This document shows positions 8,331 through 16,757 of a DNA stretch of 64,000 nucleotides, piece by piece (the first letter of the stretch is position 1; each line of letters begins with the position of its first letter). The stretch lies in the NCBI GenBank assembly GCA_965228955.1, contig OZ245848.1, positions 3,596,001 through 3,660,000 on the forward strand, written 5' to 3'. The position numbers and the translations under genes are program-made. This DNA comes from JANSWY01 sp965228955 (lineage in GTDB: Bacteria > Bacteroidota > Bacteroidia > Cytophagales > Cyclobacteriaceae). The notes under the pieces are model-generated. The model was given only the letters and a program-made list of their open reading frames with translations, ran no database searches and was not told the origin of the DNA.

Positions 8331-9691
8331 ACCTCAATCTGATAGGCATTTAACTTATTGTAAAGTGTTTTCCTATCAATTTCCAGCAATTCTGCAGTTT
8401 TAGATTTGTTGTTATTAGTCTGTTTCAGCGTTGCTAAAATAGCATTTCGTTCAGCTTGCTCAACCACTTGCTTTAATGATTTAGGAAATCTCAAATCATG
8501 ATTTTCATCGACCAATGCTTCTGGAGAAACAATCTCCACAGGTAGGTTATCGGATGTAATTTCAGAACCCTGACAAAGCAAAACCGAACGCTTAACTACA
8601 TTTTTCAATTCTCTCAAGTTACCCGGCCATGGGTATCTCTTAAATATCATTTGAACCTCCTCATCAAATCCAGACACTTCTTTTTGTAACTGATCATTTG
8701 AATGATTCAGGAAATACTCCGCGAAAGTGATCACATCTTTCGGGCGTTCTCTGATTGGGCTCAGTTCTATTTTGAATTCATTTAGTCGGTGGTAGATGTC
8801 TTCACGGAACTCACCATCAAGTGCTTGTTTCTTCAGGTCCTCATTGGTTGCTACCAGAACCCTTACATCCACTGGGATTTCTTTGTTACCTCCCACCTTT
8901 CTCACCTTTCTTTCCTGTAGTACTCTTAATAACTGTATCTGATTTTCGTAACTCAGGTTACCAATTTCATCCAGAAATAGTGTTCCTCCATTTGCTCTTT
9001 CAAAGCAACCTTCCTTATCAGAAAGTGCACCAGTAAAAGCCCCCTTTACGTGACCAAACAACTCAGATCCGGCTAAGTCTTTAGGTAATGCACCACAATC
9101 AATAGCTACAAAAGGCCCTGAAACTCTCTTGCTTTTCTGGTGTATGGCCCTTGCCACATATTCCTTACCTGTACCTGTTTCTCCCAGAATAATCACTGAC
9201 ATATCCGTTGGAGCAATCAGTTCAACATGTTTCTGGACTGTCATACTTTGCTGACTACTTCCTACAATGAAATCAACACCTGAAGCTGCCTTTGATTTTT
9301 TCTGTTGCGGTTTGGTTTCAACAGATGAACTATCTGCTTTTAAAGCATTTTGTACTGTTAGAAACAGTTCATCTGGATACAATGGTTTAGTCACATAATC
9401 AAACGCTCCCTTTTTTAGAGCATTTACAGCGATGTTCACATCAGAGTAACCTGTTATAATGATTACCTGGGATTCCGGACTGATAATTTTGATTTTTTGA
9501 AGGATTTCAATTCCAGTATAATCTGGAAGTTTGAAGTCACAGATAACCAGATCTGCTGCACTCTTCTTTAGTTGCCTAATACCAGATTCTCCATCAGAGG
9601 CTGTATTAACTGAAAAACCCTTTTTTGTAAAAAATTTGTCCAACAGTAAACACAAATCACTGTCGTCATCTATGACCAGTATATCTTTCAT
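8327..9691 (-). CDS. NtrC-family sigma54-dependent response regulator
   Basis: 454 aa in three domains: receiver (about 1-118, phosphoacceptor Asp52), AAA+ activator (about 140-375) with Walker A GETGTGKE (170-177), the sigma54-contact loop GAFTGA (217-222) and DEIG (241-244), and a C-terminal Fis-type helix-turn-helix (about 410-452, ILATLKQTNNNKSKTAELL). It remodels sigma54 RNA polymerase from upstream enhancers when phosphorylated. It overlaps the single-domain receiver by four bases (ATGA) and is third in the USP-receiver-NtrC operon. The inverted repeats at 6027, 11064, 14947 and 18740 are its proposed enhancers, including one before its own operon. Confidence 0.96.
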   Translation of the reverse strand: MKDILVIDDDSDLCLLLDKFFTKKGFSVNTASDGESGIRQLKKSAADLVICDFKLPDYTGIEILQKIKIISPESQVIIITGYSDVNIAVNALKKGAFDYVTKPLYPDELFLTVQNALKADSSSVETKPQQKKSKAASGVDFIVGSSQQSMTVQKHVELIAPTDMSVIILGETGTGKEYVARAIHQKSKRVSGPFVAIDCGALPKDLAGSELFGHVKGAFTGALSDKEGCFERANGGTLFLDEIGNLSYENQIQLLRVLQERKVRKVGGNKEIPVDVRVLVATNEDLKKQALDGEFREDIYHRLNEFKIELSPIRERPKDVITFAEYFLNHSNDQLQKEVSGFDEEVQMIFKRYPWPGNLRELKNVVKRSVLLCQGSEITSDNLPVEIVSPEALVDENHDLRFPKSLKQVVEQAERNAILATLKQTNNNKSKTAELLEIDRKTLYNKLNAYQIEV

Positions 9692-10065
9692 ATGGTATCG
9701 CCGATAAGGTGATTAACTGCATTTATAACCTGCAGCTTGGAGAATGGTTTCTTTATAAAGTCTGATACTTGATTTTCCCGGATTTTTCTTGATTCTTCCG
9801 GACCATCAAAGGCACTGATTATAATCACCTTTGCTTCTTTGTTTAACTCCTTAATTAAAGGAATCAGATCAAAACCAGTACCATCGGGAAGGTTAAGGTC
9901 CAGCAGAAATAGCTGATAATCATTTTCGTTGATTTTCTTTTTGGCCGTTTCAATCCTGGTCACATATTCTGCTGGATAACCCTCCTTGATCAGGGATTTT
10001 GAAACCATTAAGCCAATATCCTCTTCGTCATCAACAATTAATATTTTATTCTCTGCCAAACCCAT
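9688..10065 (-). CDS. Single-domain response regulator (CheY-like receiver)
   Basis: A 125-aa stand-alone receiver: acidic pair in VDDEED, phosphoacceptor Asp56 in LFLLDLNLPDGTG, conserved Ser in IIISAF and Lys in IKKPFS. With no output domain it probably acts in a phosphorelay or competes for the kinase. It sits between a universal stress protein gene and the sigma54 activator, overlapping the latter by four bases, so both receivers are made together and may share the PAS kinase at 6045-7490. Confidence 0.92.
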   Translation of the reverse strand: MGLAENKILIVDDEEDIGLMVSKSLIKEGYPAEYVTRIETAKKKINENDYQLFLLDLNLPDGTGFDLIPLIKELNKEAKVIIISAFDGPEESRKIRENQVSDFIKKPFSKLQVINAVNHLIGDTI

Positions 10066-10076
10066 CTCTTTGTTGT

Positions 10077-10928
10077 TTATTCTACTACCGTTAATACAGG
10101 CCTATCTAATTCATTAATTAACTTTTCGGTTGTACTGGTTTGGAATAATCTAATAAATCCAAAATGACCTTTTGAAACAGTAGCTACTAGACTAATATTA
10201 TTTTCATCCACATATTTCTGAATCTCTTCAACTTTATCTCCATGCGGAATCACAGTCACCTTGTCTACTTTAATTCCATATTCTTCCTCGAACGAAAAGA
10301 GTAAGTTACGAATAAAATGAGCATTTTCGTATTCATCTTCTTTGACATGACCAACTGTCACCTGAAGGTGGAGTAAGTCTAATATCTTTTTAAGGAGTGT
10401 AACAGATTTTTCATCATATTCGTCTGAATCAACCAATAATAATATCTTTTCCAGTCCGGTCGTAAGATAATAATCTTTGGCAGCCAAGACCGGGATTCCT
10501 GAAGCCCTGATAGTTTGAGATGCATGACTTCCTACAAATATTTCAGAAATACTGGTTTCTCCTGAAGTACCCATTACGATCAGATCCACTTGGTTCTCCT
10601 CCACATAATTATCCATTGCATCCTCAAATGAACCAAATCTTAGAGCTGTGTCAATTCTCATTTCACCAGCATTAATCGTGGTGGCAAAGTCCAATAATTG
10701 CCTTCCTCTCCGTCTTATCAACTCCGACATGTAATGACTGTGTTCATCCTCACTATTTGATTTTGCAACATAGTCTACATCAGCCCTAAACACAGAACTG
10801 TTAACATCCTCCACTACATGCAGCAAAGTAATCTTCGCACCTATTTTGTGAGCAATAGGCAGTGCAGTTGCTAATCCGATTTCAGAGATGTTGGTAAAGT
10901 TTATTGGTACTAGTATATGCTTATTCAT
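10077..10928 (-). CDS. Tandem universal stress protein (UspA family)
   Basis: 283 aa with two UspA alpha/beta domains (about 1-145 and 150-283). The first keeps the ATP-binding signature G-2X-G-9X-G-S (GTSGETSISEIFVGS); the second lacks it. Usp proteins are cytoplasmic stress effectors of poorly defined mechanism. It is first in an operon with the lone receiver and the sigma54 activator, with 11 bases between genes. A paired inverted repeat (11034 and 11064, 30 bp apart) lies 106-153 bp upstream, but I find no good -24/-12 box. Confidence 0.92.
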   Translation of the reverse strand: MNKHILVPINFTNISEIGLATALPIAHKIGAKITLLHVVEDVNSSVFRADVDYVAKSNSEDEHSHYMSELIRRRGRQLLDFATTINAGEMRIDTALRFGSFEDAMDNYVEENQVDLIVMGTSGETSISEIFVGSHASQTIRASGIPVLAAKDYYLTTGLEKILLLVDSDEYDEKSVTLLKKILDLLHLQVTVGHVKEDEYENAHFIRNLLFSFEEEYGIKVDKVTVIPHGDKVEEIQKYVDENNISLVATVSKGHFGFIRLFQTSTTEKLINELDRPVLTVVE

Positions 10929-11063
10929 GACTTAGTGTTTTAATTCTTAATTACACCATCAGAATGTCTAAAATCATACCATACCAGAAATCCTCTTCTA
11001 ATTGTTTCTAATGAAACTTTTATGAATGACTAGTGTGGAACATCTACTCATGCAATCATACAC

Positions 11064-11081
11064 TGTGGATATATTTCTACA
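11064..11081. promoter_or_regulatory. 18-bp inverted repeat, candidate enhancer (USP/receiver/NtrC operon)
   Basis: Reads TGTGGATATATTTCTACA. A second left half site TGTGGAA lies at 11034-11040, 30 bp (three helical turns) away. It is just beyond the stop of the FNT gene. If bound by the NtrC-type protein it would be autoregulatory. Confidence 0.55.
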
Positions 11082-11085
11082 GTTT

Positions 11086-11919
11086 TTACTTAAACCTTAC
11101 ATGACTATATTTCAGAATAGCGACAAACACAGCTCCCCCAATGGCATTACCAAGAGTTGCCCAAAATTGAAATTTAAAATAGTCCGTTATCGAAATTTCT
11201 GAACTGGATATTAGTCCTGAAAACACTTCGATTGATCCTACAATACAATGATGTAAGCCAGCCATTCCAATAATTGATGTAATTAAAATGATTACTAAAA
11301 TTCTACTTATCGTCTCTTGTGATGATGTAACCAGCCAACCTAAAAGACCCATCATCCACCCTGCCAATAATGCACTGAGGAGTATTACGTTCCAATCATA
11401 ATCAACCATTTCATGGGCGAGATGATAGAAAACTTCATGATTGATGAACCCCACCTCAGGACCAATTTTGGAGATTATTAAACTAAACAAGTAACCTCCA
11501 ATTAGGTTTCCTGCATATACAAGTCCCCACAGAATCAGTAATTCCTTTAAACTCACTGACTTCTTTAACACCGGCAAAATTGCCAGAGCTGTATGCTCGG
11601 TGAATAACTCAGATCTACCAATGATTACAAAAATAAATCCTATTGGGTAACATAAACCAAGCACAAATTTTAATGTCTGAGGCGATAAGGACTCTCCAAA
11701 CAACGTGAAGATCGTTCCCATAAAAAGTACACTAAAGCCAACTTCCAAACCAGCTGTGAAAGCTGATATTAGAAGACCAATGTTACTTCTATTGAATTCA
11801 TTTAGGCTTGTATCAATTTGCTCATCCAGGATTTCTTTAACCTCTTTGGGACGATCCGATTTTGCGGGTAATTCATCTTTGGCTTTACTACCAAATACTT
11901 TATTAAAGTTTGAAAACAT
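11086..11919 (-). CDS. Formate/nitrite transporter (FNT) family channel, YfdC-like
   Basis: A 277-aa inner-membrane protein with a ~50-residue hydrophilic N-terminus and six membrane helices. FNT hallmarks are GRSELFTEHTALAILPV and the central AGLHHCIVGSIEVF segment with the pore His. The family conducts small monovalent anions such as formate, nitrite, acetate or HS-; YfdC-type members are uncharacterised. It is last in the OmpA-USP-76aa-CorA-FNT operon, 10 bases after corA. The substrate cannot be told from sequence. Confidence 0.88.
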   Translation of the reverse strand: MFSNFNKVFGSKAKDELPAKSDRPKEVKEILDEQIDTSLNEFNRSNIGLLISAFTAGLEVGFSVLFMGTIFTLFGESLSPQTLKFVLGLCYPIGFIFVIIGRSELFTEHTALAILPVLKKSVSLKELLILWGLVYAGNLIGGYLFSLIISKIGPEVGFINHEVFYHLAHEMVDYDWNVILLSALLAGWMMGLLGWLVTSSQETISRILVIILITSIIGMAGLHHCIVGSIEVFSGLISSSEISITDYFKFQFWATLGNAIGGAVFVAILKYSHVRFK

Positions 11920-11929
11920 ATATCGTATA

Positions 11930-12988
11930 TTAAAGCCATTTCTTCTTCTTGAAATAAAGAATCATGCTTGTTGAAATTGTTATTAGGACAAGCCAGAATA
12001 TTGGGTAGGAGTACTTGTAATTGAGTTCTGGAAAGTATTTGAAATTCATCCCATAAACTCCGGATAAGAATGTGAGAGGGATAAAAATCACTGAAAAAAT
12101 AGTTAGGATCCTAATGCTATCATTCAGCTTGTTACTCATGCTTGTATGATATACATTTAGTTGGTCAGATAGCAATTCGCGATAGGTCTCTATTGATTCT
12201 ATGGCACTGGCTAAGTGGTCCTGGAGGTCTTTTAAATAAGAGATGTCAGTGTCTTGCATAAACTCTGACTTTTCAAGTTGAAATACCAATTCCCGAACAG
12301 GCCTTATAACCCGTCTCAGATAGTTGATCTCTTTTTTGTAGTAGGTGATTTGCGACAATAATTCCTTTGATGGCTTGGCTAGAATCTCCGCATCTATTTG
12401 CTCAATTTTTTCACCAAATTGCTCAATAGCGTATATATAGTTATCCACCACTGTATCAAGCAAAGCATAACTCAAATAATCTACAGACCTGTTTCTGATC
12501 TTGGACTTTTCATTGCGAATTCTCTCTCTCACAGGTTCAAAAAAATCGCCATGAATCTCCTGAAATGTAAATAGATAATTTTCACCAATCACCATACTAA
12601 ACTGCTCAGAGATAGTCACATCATTGGTATCATCATATCTGATCATTCTCAGAACGATATACATGTGACCGTTGTAAATATCACACTTTGGCCTTTGAGT
12701 AGTGTCAAGAATGTCCTCCAATAATAGTGGATCTAATTTCAAAGCAGATCCAAAGGCCTCCACAACCTTTTCATCATGTAAACCATCAATGTTTACCCAA
12801 TGTCTTTTTGGTTCTTTCAGGTTTTCCAGAGCTTCATCAATTGAAGTTTGACCGCCCTCCTCAAGGCTACCATTTTCGTAGGAAAACTGATGAATCATAG
12901 TAGATGTCATCTTTTGCTTACCGACGAAAATGAGGGAACCTGGTGCAGAGCCCTTTTTAATACCATTGTTAGTAAAAAACCTTGGCAT
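11930..12988 (-). CDS. corA: CorA-family Mg2+/Co2+ channel
   Basis: 352 aa with the CorA plan: a large N-terminal cytoplasmic domain, a long helical stalk and two C-terminal membrane helices joined by the selectivity loop YGMNF, ending KKKKWL. The family imports Mg2+ as a pentamer. Its first base coincides with the last base of the preceding small membrane-protein gene, so translation is coupled. A second CorA paralogue is at 37738-38844, both with the GMNF loop. Placement in a stress operon is unusual for a housekeeping Mg2+ channel. Confidence 0.95.
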   Translation of the reverse strand: MPRFFTNNGIKKGSAPGSLIFVGKQKMTSTMIHQFSYENGSLEEGGQTSIDEALENLKEPKRHWVNIDGLHDEKVVEAFGSALKLDPLLLEDILDTTQRPKCDIYNGHMYIVLRMIRYDDTNDVTISEQFSMVIGENYLFTFQEIHGDFFEPVRERIRNEKSKIRNRSVDYLSYALLDTVVDNYIYAIEQFGEKIEQIDAEILAKPSKELLSQITYYKKEINYLRRVIRPVRELVFQLEKSEFMQDTDISYLKDLQDHLASAIESIETYRELLSDQLNVYHTSMSNKLNDSIRILTIFSVIFIPLTFLSGVYGMNFKYFPELNYKYSYPIFWLVLITISTSMILYFKKKKWL

Positions 12989-13218
12989 TACTCTTCACTT
13001 TGTTCTGTTGAACCTATTCTGTTTTTACTCCTGAAAAAACTTCGAATTAAATAGACCATTAAAAACAATGAAATTATTCCAAGGCTACCAGTAAAAAGAC
13101 CTACACCTGAGAATTGGTAATCACTAATTTCCAATGGACTTGCTACCAAATAATGAGGTTCAATAGCTAAACTCATCAAAAGAACAATTAAAATAACTAC
13201 TAGTCTGATCGTTTTCAT
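12988..13218 (-). CDS. Small membrane protein, unknown function
   Basis: A 76-aa protein with an N-terminal hydrophobic segment (about 5-22, either a signal peptide or a helix), a second helix (about 42-64) and a short basic cytoplasmic end. No family recognised. It lies between a universal stress protein gene (7 bases away) and corA (one-base overlap). The tight packing indicates a real gene in the operon and possibly a CorA-associated accessory, which is inference. Confidence 0.65.
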   Translation of the reverse strand: MKTIRLVVILIVLLMSLAIEPHYLVASPLEISDYQFSGVGLFTGSLGIISLFLMVYLIRSFFRSKNRIGSTEQSEE

Positions 13219-13225
13219 TGCCTTG

Positions 13226-14068
13226 CTATTTTAACTGTTCCACCAAAACTGCCTGACTCAATTCCTTAACTGCGGAACGAGCAAGGCTTCCATTAAAGAA
13301 TGCCCAAAAATTTGACTTTGGATAGGTTTTCATAAGTACCAAATCTGCATTGGTCTTATTCGCTAACTTGGCGATACCCTCCATCTCATCTCGGTCTCTT
13401 AATACGTGAGTTGAATAGCTGGTCAGTCCTTTGAACTTTCCCAGTGCATCCAATTGAGTATATACCTTTGCTTCTGAAATTAGGTCAGTTGTGATCACAT
13501 TTCCCAGGTGAATCTGCGCACCATAAACCCTGCTCATAAACTCCGCTATATCATAGATCTGTTCTGGCAATAAACTACTCAAGTCTGTAGGAATAAGAAT
13601 ATTCTCTACAGTTAAATCAGCCATTGATGTTGAGAAAACCGGAACACTTTCCTGAAGAAAATAATTGAGCGTATTATCCGAGAATGAATTCTCAGTTCCA
13701 TCATTTCCAACTACAACTAAATCCGGTTGAATCTTGGAGAAGATTTTCTCAATGGATTCCTCTAAATTGGAGTAAACAACATAGCTATCTCCCTGCAATT
13801 CCTCATCCACCATACCTCCAACAATTGCCTTAAGTTTTTGACCGGCCTCTTTTTCTACCTTACTAAACTCCTTCCTAAATTTCTCATTAGATTCCAAGAG
13901 AACAGCCTCCTTTGGATGAAATGTCACTTCTGACATATCTGGAATGAGAAAATACACTACGTCAATTTTTGCATTAAACTTCTTTGCCAGCTGGTTCGCA
14001 ACCTGGATTCCCCTGAATTGATGATCAGAGAAATCCAGGGGAACCATTATTTTTTGAATGGATTTCAT
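13226..14068 (-). CDS. Tandem universal stress protein (UspA family)
   Basis: 280 aa with two UspA-like domains: KIMVPLDFSDHQFRGIQVA at the start of the first and NILIPTDLSSLLPEQIYDI at the start of the second. The G-2X-G-9X-G-S ATP signature is not intact in either, so nucleotide binding is doubtful. It is second in the OmpA-USP-76aa-CorA-FNT operon, four bases after the OmpA-like gene. One of four tandem USPs in the window. Confidence 0.88.
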   Translation of the reverse strand: MKSIQKIMVPLDFSDHQFRGIQVANQLAKKFNAKIDVVYFLIPDMSEVTFHPKEAVLLESNEKFRKEFSKVEKEAGQKLKAIVGGMVDEELQGDSYVVYSNLEESIEKIFSKIQPDLVVVGNDGTENSFSDNTLNYFLQESVPVFSTSMADLTVENILIPTDLSSLLPEQIYDIAEFMSRVYGAQIHLGNVITTDLISEAKVYTQLDALGKFKGLTSYSTHVLRDRDEMEGIAKLANKTNADLVLMKTYPKSNFWAFFNGSLARSAVKELSQAVLVEQLK

Positions 14069-14072
14069 ACGA

Positions 14073-14828
14073 TTACAGATTTAATAGATTGTAAAACTCA
14101 GCTTCAATGGCCTCACTTGGCTCCAAAATGATCTCTGTTCTCCGGTTTAACTTCTTACCGATCTCTGAGTCATTAGGTGCTTTTGGTGAGTACTTACTTT
14201 TTGCTGAAGCTGTAATCACCTCTGGTGAAACATCATTTTGAATCAGTGCTTTTGTAACTGAAATCGCTCGCTGAGCACTTAATTCCCAGTTATCGATGCT
14301 ACTTGATACAAATGGCTCATTATCCGTATGACCTACTACCCAAATATTGGTCTGCTCTGTTTCATTGATTACTTCTGCGACTTTAGCGGTTAATTGTAAT
14401 CCTTTATCACTCAGTTCACTACTTCCACTTTCAAATAGGACTTCATTACTTAGATCAATGAATAGTTTACCATCAATGTTGTCAAAAGACCAATCTGGCG
14501 AATCGAAATCTCTAAGAAGTGATGATGCTTCCAACATTCTATCCTGTTGAATTGACACTACTTCTTTCAGTGAATCGATCAATTCGTTTTGATTTTTTAT
14601 CGCTTTCTTTTGCTTGTAAATAACTGCCTGACTTCTGTAATCATTGTTGGCATATTCATATTCTTGAATAAGGCTATCTACCTTCAGACTTGCAATTTCA
14701 TCAAGTGCCATATTGTATTTTTTCTGACTGACACAACCTGTAAGTATTAATAATGCTAATATGATGACCACCAATAATGCTGGTCCTGTTTTTCTGTAAT
14801 AAGGTGCTTTTTTATAGTCGTTGTACAT
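14073..14828 (-). CDS. OmpA-family peptidoglycan-associated lipoprotein
   Basis: 251 aa. A hydrophobic stretch ends at LLILTGC (lipobox), preceded by an unusually long N-terminal polar extension of ~16 residues. A coiled-coil spacer follows (about 40-115), then an OmpA-like peptidoglycan-binding domain (about 125-245) with VVGHTDNEPF and LNRRTEIIL. It should tether outer membrane to cell wall. It heads a five-gene operon with USP, a small membrane protein, CorA and FNT. Paired inverted repeats and a -24/-12 element upstream suggest sigma54 control. Confidence 0.9.
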   Translation of the reverse strand: MYNDYKKAPYYRKTGPALLVVIILALLILTGCVSQKKYNMALDEIASLKVDSLIQEYEYANNDYRSQAVIYKQKKAIKNQNELIDSLKEVVSIQQDRMLEASSLLRDFDSPDWSFDNIDGKLFIDLSNEVLFESGSSELSDKGLQLTAKVAEVINETEQTNIWVVGHTDNEPFVSSSIDNWELSAQRAISVTKALIQNDVSPEVITASAKSKYSPKAPNDSEIGKKLNRRTEIILEPSEAIEAEFYNLLNL

Positions 14829-14857
14829 AATTCTATTTTTTGATTCGCATAGAATAG

Positions 14858-14874
14858 TGAAAAAAGCACGCCAA
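14858..14874 (-). promoter_or_regulatory. Sigma54-like promoter of the OmpA-USP-CorA-FNT operon
   Basis: Minus strand reads TTGGCGTGCTTTTTTCA: a perfect TTGGC -24 block and TTTCA at -12 (consensus TTGCA). The same -12 variant is seen at 18830-18846. It lies about 70 bp downstream of the repeat at 14947. Confidence 0.5.
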
Positions 14875-14946
14875 AGTGAAATAATTGGTTTAACACGTCT
14901 AATCCCACTTGGAAAGACCTTGCAGTTGATGTTGATTCACCACAAC

Positions 14947-14964
14947 TGTAGAAAAAATTCCACA
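14947..14964. promoter_or_regulatory. 18-bp inverted repeat, candidate enhancer (OmpA operon)
   Basis: Reads TGTAGAAAAAATTCCACA. A weaker copy ending CACCACA lies at 14927-14944, exactly 20 bp away. Placed two bases after the stop of the DUF3078 gene. Confidence 0.6.
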
Positions 14965-14966
14965 CT

Positions 14967-15857
14967 TTAAAGAGAAATAGTCAGACCCACATTTATGGTA
15001 TTTCTAAATTGAACTGCTCTTCCAGTAGTACCATCATCTCTGGAGATTTTAACATCATCATCATATATCAATGTTGCTGAGATTCCTGAGCTTAAGAATT
15101 TATTAACCTTCATATTGATTGAAGCTCTGGAATTGACATCTACAGAAAAGCGATTGCTATAATTAGTGAAAAGATCTGTTGTCAATCGGAAGTTGACGTT
15201 TTCAAATATTTTATATTTCAAATTACAGCTAATGCTTGCTCCAATCTCGTTTCGAATGTTTTCTCCGGGAGTAACTCCAAAGGCACCCTCGGCACTAAGT
15301 GAGTCGTTTCTTACAATCGTAAGTTTACCTGACAGAGGTGAAGCGGTAACAGTTACAAAGTTCTTCTTCCTGTAAGTCCATCCGAGATTCATCGTCAGGT
15401 ATCCCGGAGACAAAAAGCTGGAAATCAATGTTTTGTCGGGCAAGCTATCTACCTGAGAGTATTGGTAACCTGCTCCAAGTTGAGTCCTAAGTTCTGTTAG
15501 AAGAGAGAAGTTTGATTGTTTGTTTAGTTGGTAACCAACAAGCGACCTGAGGATTAGCTGATCGTCTGTCTTTCTAAATTCATCAACTTCCCCTTGCCGA
15601 ACAATACCATAAATTAAATCAAACTGGTTTTCCCACAATAGGTGTTCTCCATCATAATCGATTTGGTAGTTAACATCAGTTGAGAGTGATAAAGCAGCCT
15701 CACCACCACCGGACCAGTTTTTTAATGCAACATTGGAAAAGTTTAATTGTAGGTTACCGGATTTTTCCCAGTTGGTTAAACTATCGGTTGATGTTGTGTC
15801 CTGTTGAGCATGTAATAGGATGGGGAACAAAAGAAGTGTGATAACTAAATATTTCAT
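14967..15857 (-). CDS. DUF3078 outer-membrane protein
   Basis: 296 aa with signal peptide MKYLVITLLLFPILLHA. The mature part has the DUF3078 hallmark NWEKSGNLQLNFSNVALKNW followed by SGGGEAALSLS, then alternating aromatic and polar strands through a C-terminal GLTISL, as expected for a beta-barrel in the outer membrane. The family is widespread in Bacteroidota and uncharacterised. It is probably transcribed alone; the following inverted repeat at 14947-14964 is attributed to the next operon. Confidence 0.85.
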   Translation of the reverse strand: MKYLVITLLLFPILLHAQQDTTSTDSLTNWEKSGNLQLNFSNVALKNWSGGGEAALSLSTDVNYQIDYDGEHLLWENQFDLIYGIVRQGEVDEFRKTDDQLILRSLVGYQLNKQSNFSLLTELRTQLGAGYQYSQVDSLPDKTLISSFLSPGYLTMNLGWTYRKKNFVTVTASPLSGKLTIVRNDSLSAEGAFGVTPGENIRNEIGASISCNLKYKIFENVNFRLTTDLFTNYSNRFSVDVNSRASINMKVNKFLSSGISATLIYDDDVKISRDDGTTGRAVQFRNTINVGLTISL

Positions 15858-15914
15858 TGATAATAACTTTAGTTATTGAAGTGCCAAGATTGTTCCATTT
15901 TGGATTGGATCCCT

Positions 15915-16046
15915 TAAAACATAGAAGGCCTCTGATTAGAGGCCATCACACACTTAAGGTCGAAAAACTCGAATTGTCGCCCCTGACACGGGGCAGGAAA
16001 TCAAAACTCACTTGCAACAAAAACTCACTATTTGCTTTCCTTTTGA
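15915..16046 (-). ncRNA. Candidate small RNA 2 with ECF-type promoter
   Basis: The 253-base gap 15858-16110 has no credible ORF, yet an ECF-type promoter points leftward at 16052-16077. Downstream on the minus strand are a short TCGA hairpin (15960-15972), a GCCCC/GGGGC hairpin (15979-15994) and a perfect GGCCTCT/AGAGGCC hairpin (15927-15944) followed by TTCTATGTTTT, which may terminate. This predicts a transcript of about 130 nt without start codons in a useful context. Ends are estimates. Confidence 0.45.
15927..15944 (-). terminator. Terminator-like hairpin of candidate small RNA 2
   Basis: Perfect seven-base stem GGCCTCT / AGAGGCC with a four-base loop; on the minus strand it is followed by a U-rich run interrupted by C, A and G, so efficiency is uncertain. 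Confidence 0.5.
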
Positions 16047-16051
16047 TATTT

Positions 16052-16077
16052 AGACGATCAATTTGAAATTGGTCACT
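16052..16077 (-). promoter_or_regulatory. ECF-type promoter upstream of candidate small RNA 2
   Basis: On the minus strand AGTGACC (16077-16071), 14 bases, CGTCT (16056-16052). No coding start lies within a normal leader distance. Confidence 0.6.
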
Positions 16078-16110
16078 CAATATCTTTAAATATTTTTTCT
16101 TTGTTATTAG

Positions 16111-16581
16111 TTAGACTTCATCCACACCTTTTACCTGGCAATCTGCATCAAATGTGATCTTCAGATAGGTTTCAACCGTTTTGGTATCCATGTCACCTTC
16201 TTCTATTTGCTCAGTTCTAACAGTTATGTAATACTCAATTCCATTTGTAGAAGGATCAGAAAAGGACTGTCCATCCCAGAAGTTGTAGTATTCATATGTC
16301 TCATCGAGATAATCTATCACACATGGGTGTAGATCTCCTTCCCTGAGATTGGCAGTTGTGTTAATCCATTTTCCACTTACAGAGTAAACTGCTTTTGTAA
16401 TCACAAGGTCCACTACAAAAGTAGCTTCCATCTTACCGTCAGAAAGTTGATTCCATTCTGCGTATGTATCTCCATATTGTTTCAGGAATGATGTCTTTAC
16501 CTTTTTAGGCACATTTGTGATTCCTGCAAGTGTGATCAATGGCACCACCATCATCAACACAATAAATAACTGTTTTTTCAT
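16111..16581 (-). CDS. Secreted PepSY-like domain protein (paralogue 2 of 6)
   Basis: 156 aa with signal peptide MKKQLFIVLMMVVPLITLA, then VPKKVKTSFLKQYGDTYAEW, a KMEATF strand, GKWINT and the paired cysteines HPC and DADC. It matches the paralogue at 3593-4063 over its length, with an inserted acidic loop before the last strands. Predicted periplasmic. It has its own ECF-type promoter at 16612-16638 with a leader of about 24 bases. Ligand and role unknown. Confidence 0.82.
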   Translation of the reverse strand: MKKQLFIVLMMVVPLITLAGITNVPKKVKTSFLKQYGDTYAEWNQLSDGKMEATFVVDLVITKAVYSVSGKWINTTANLREGDLHPCVIDYLDETYEYYNFWDGQSFSDPSTNGIEYYITVRTEQIEEGDMDTKTVETYLKITFDADCQVKGVDEV

Positions 16582-16611
16582 TTCAGTAATGCTTTTGAAA
16601 ATTTAGTGTTG

Positions 16612-16638
16612 AGACGGGAGGTTTGGGTTTTGGTCACA
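16612..16638 (-). promoter_or_regulatory. ECF-type promoter of PepSY gene 16111-16581
   Basis: On the minus strand TGTGACC (16638-16632), 15 bases, CGTCT (16616-16612). Confidence 0.65.
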
Positions 16639-16757
16639 TTTTGTTTAGCGATTTTTGATTGAAGGCTTGAAATACCTGCATGTTCACCAAATACTCACCT
16701 ATAAAAATAAAATCGAAGCACTCATAATCGTATATTGAAAATAAATCCTACATCATT

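Noticed and set aside
10950..10990. Sigma54 -24/-12 box for the USP/receiver/NtrC operon
   Set aside because: Only TGG-containing strings without a GC at the required distance are present, so I left the promoter undefined despite the upstream inverted repeats.
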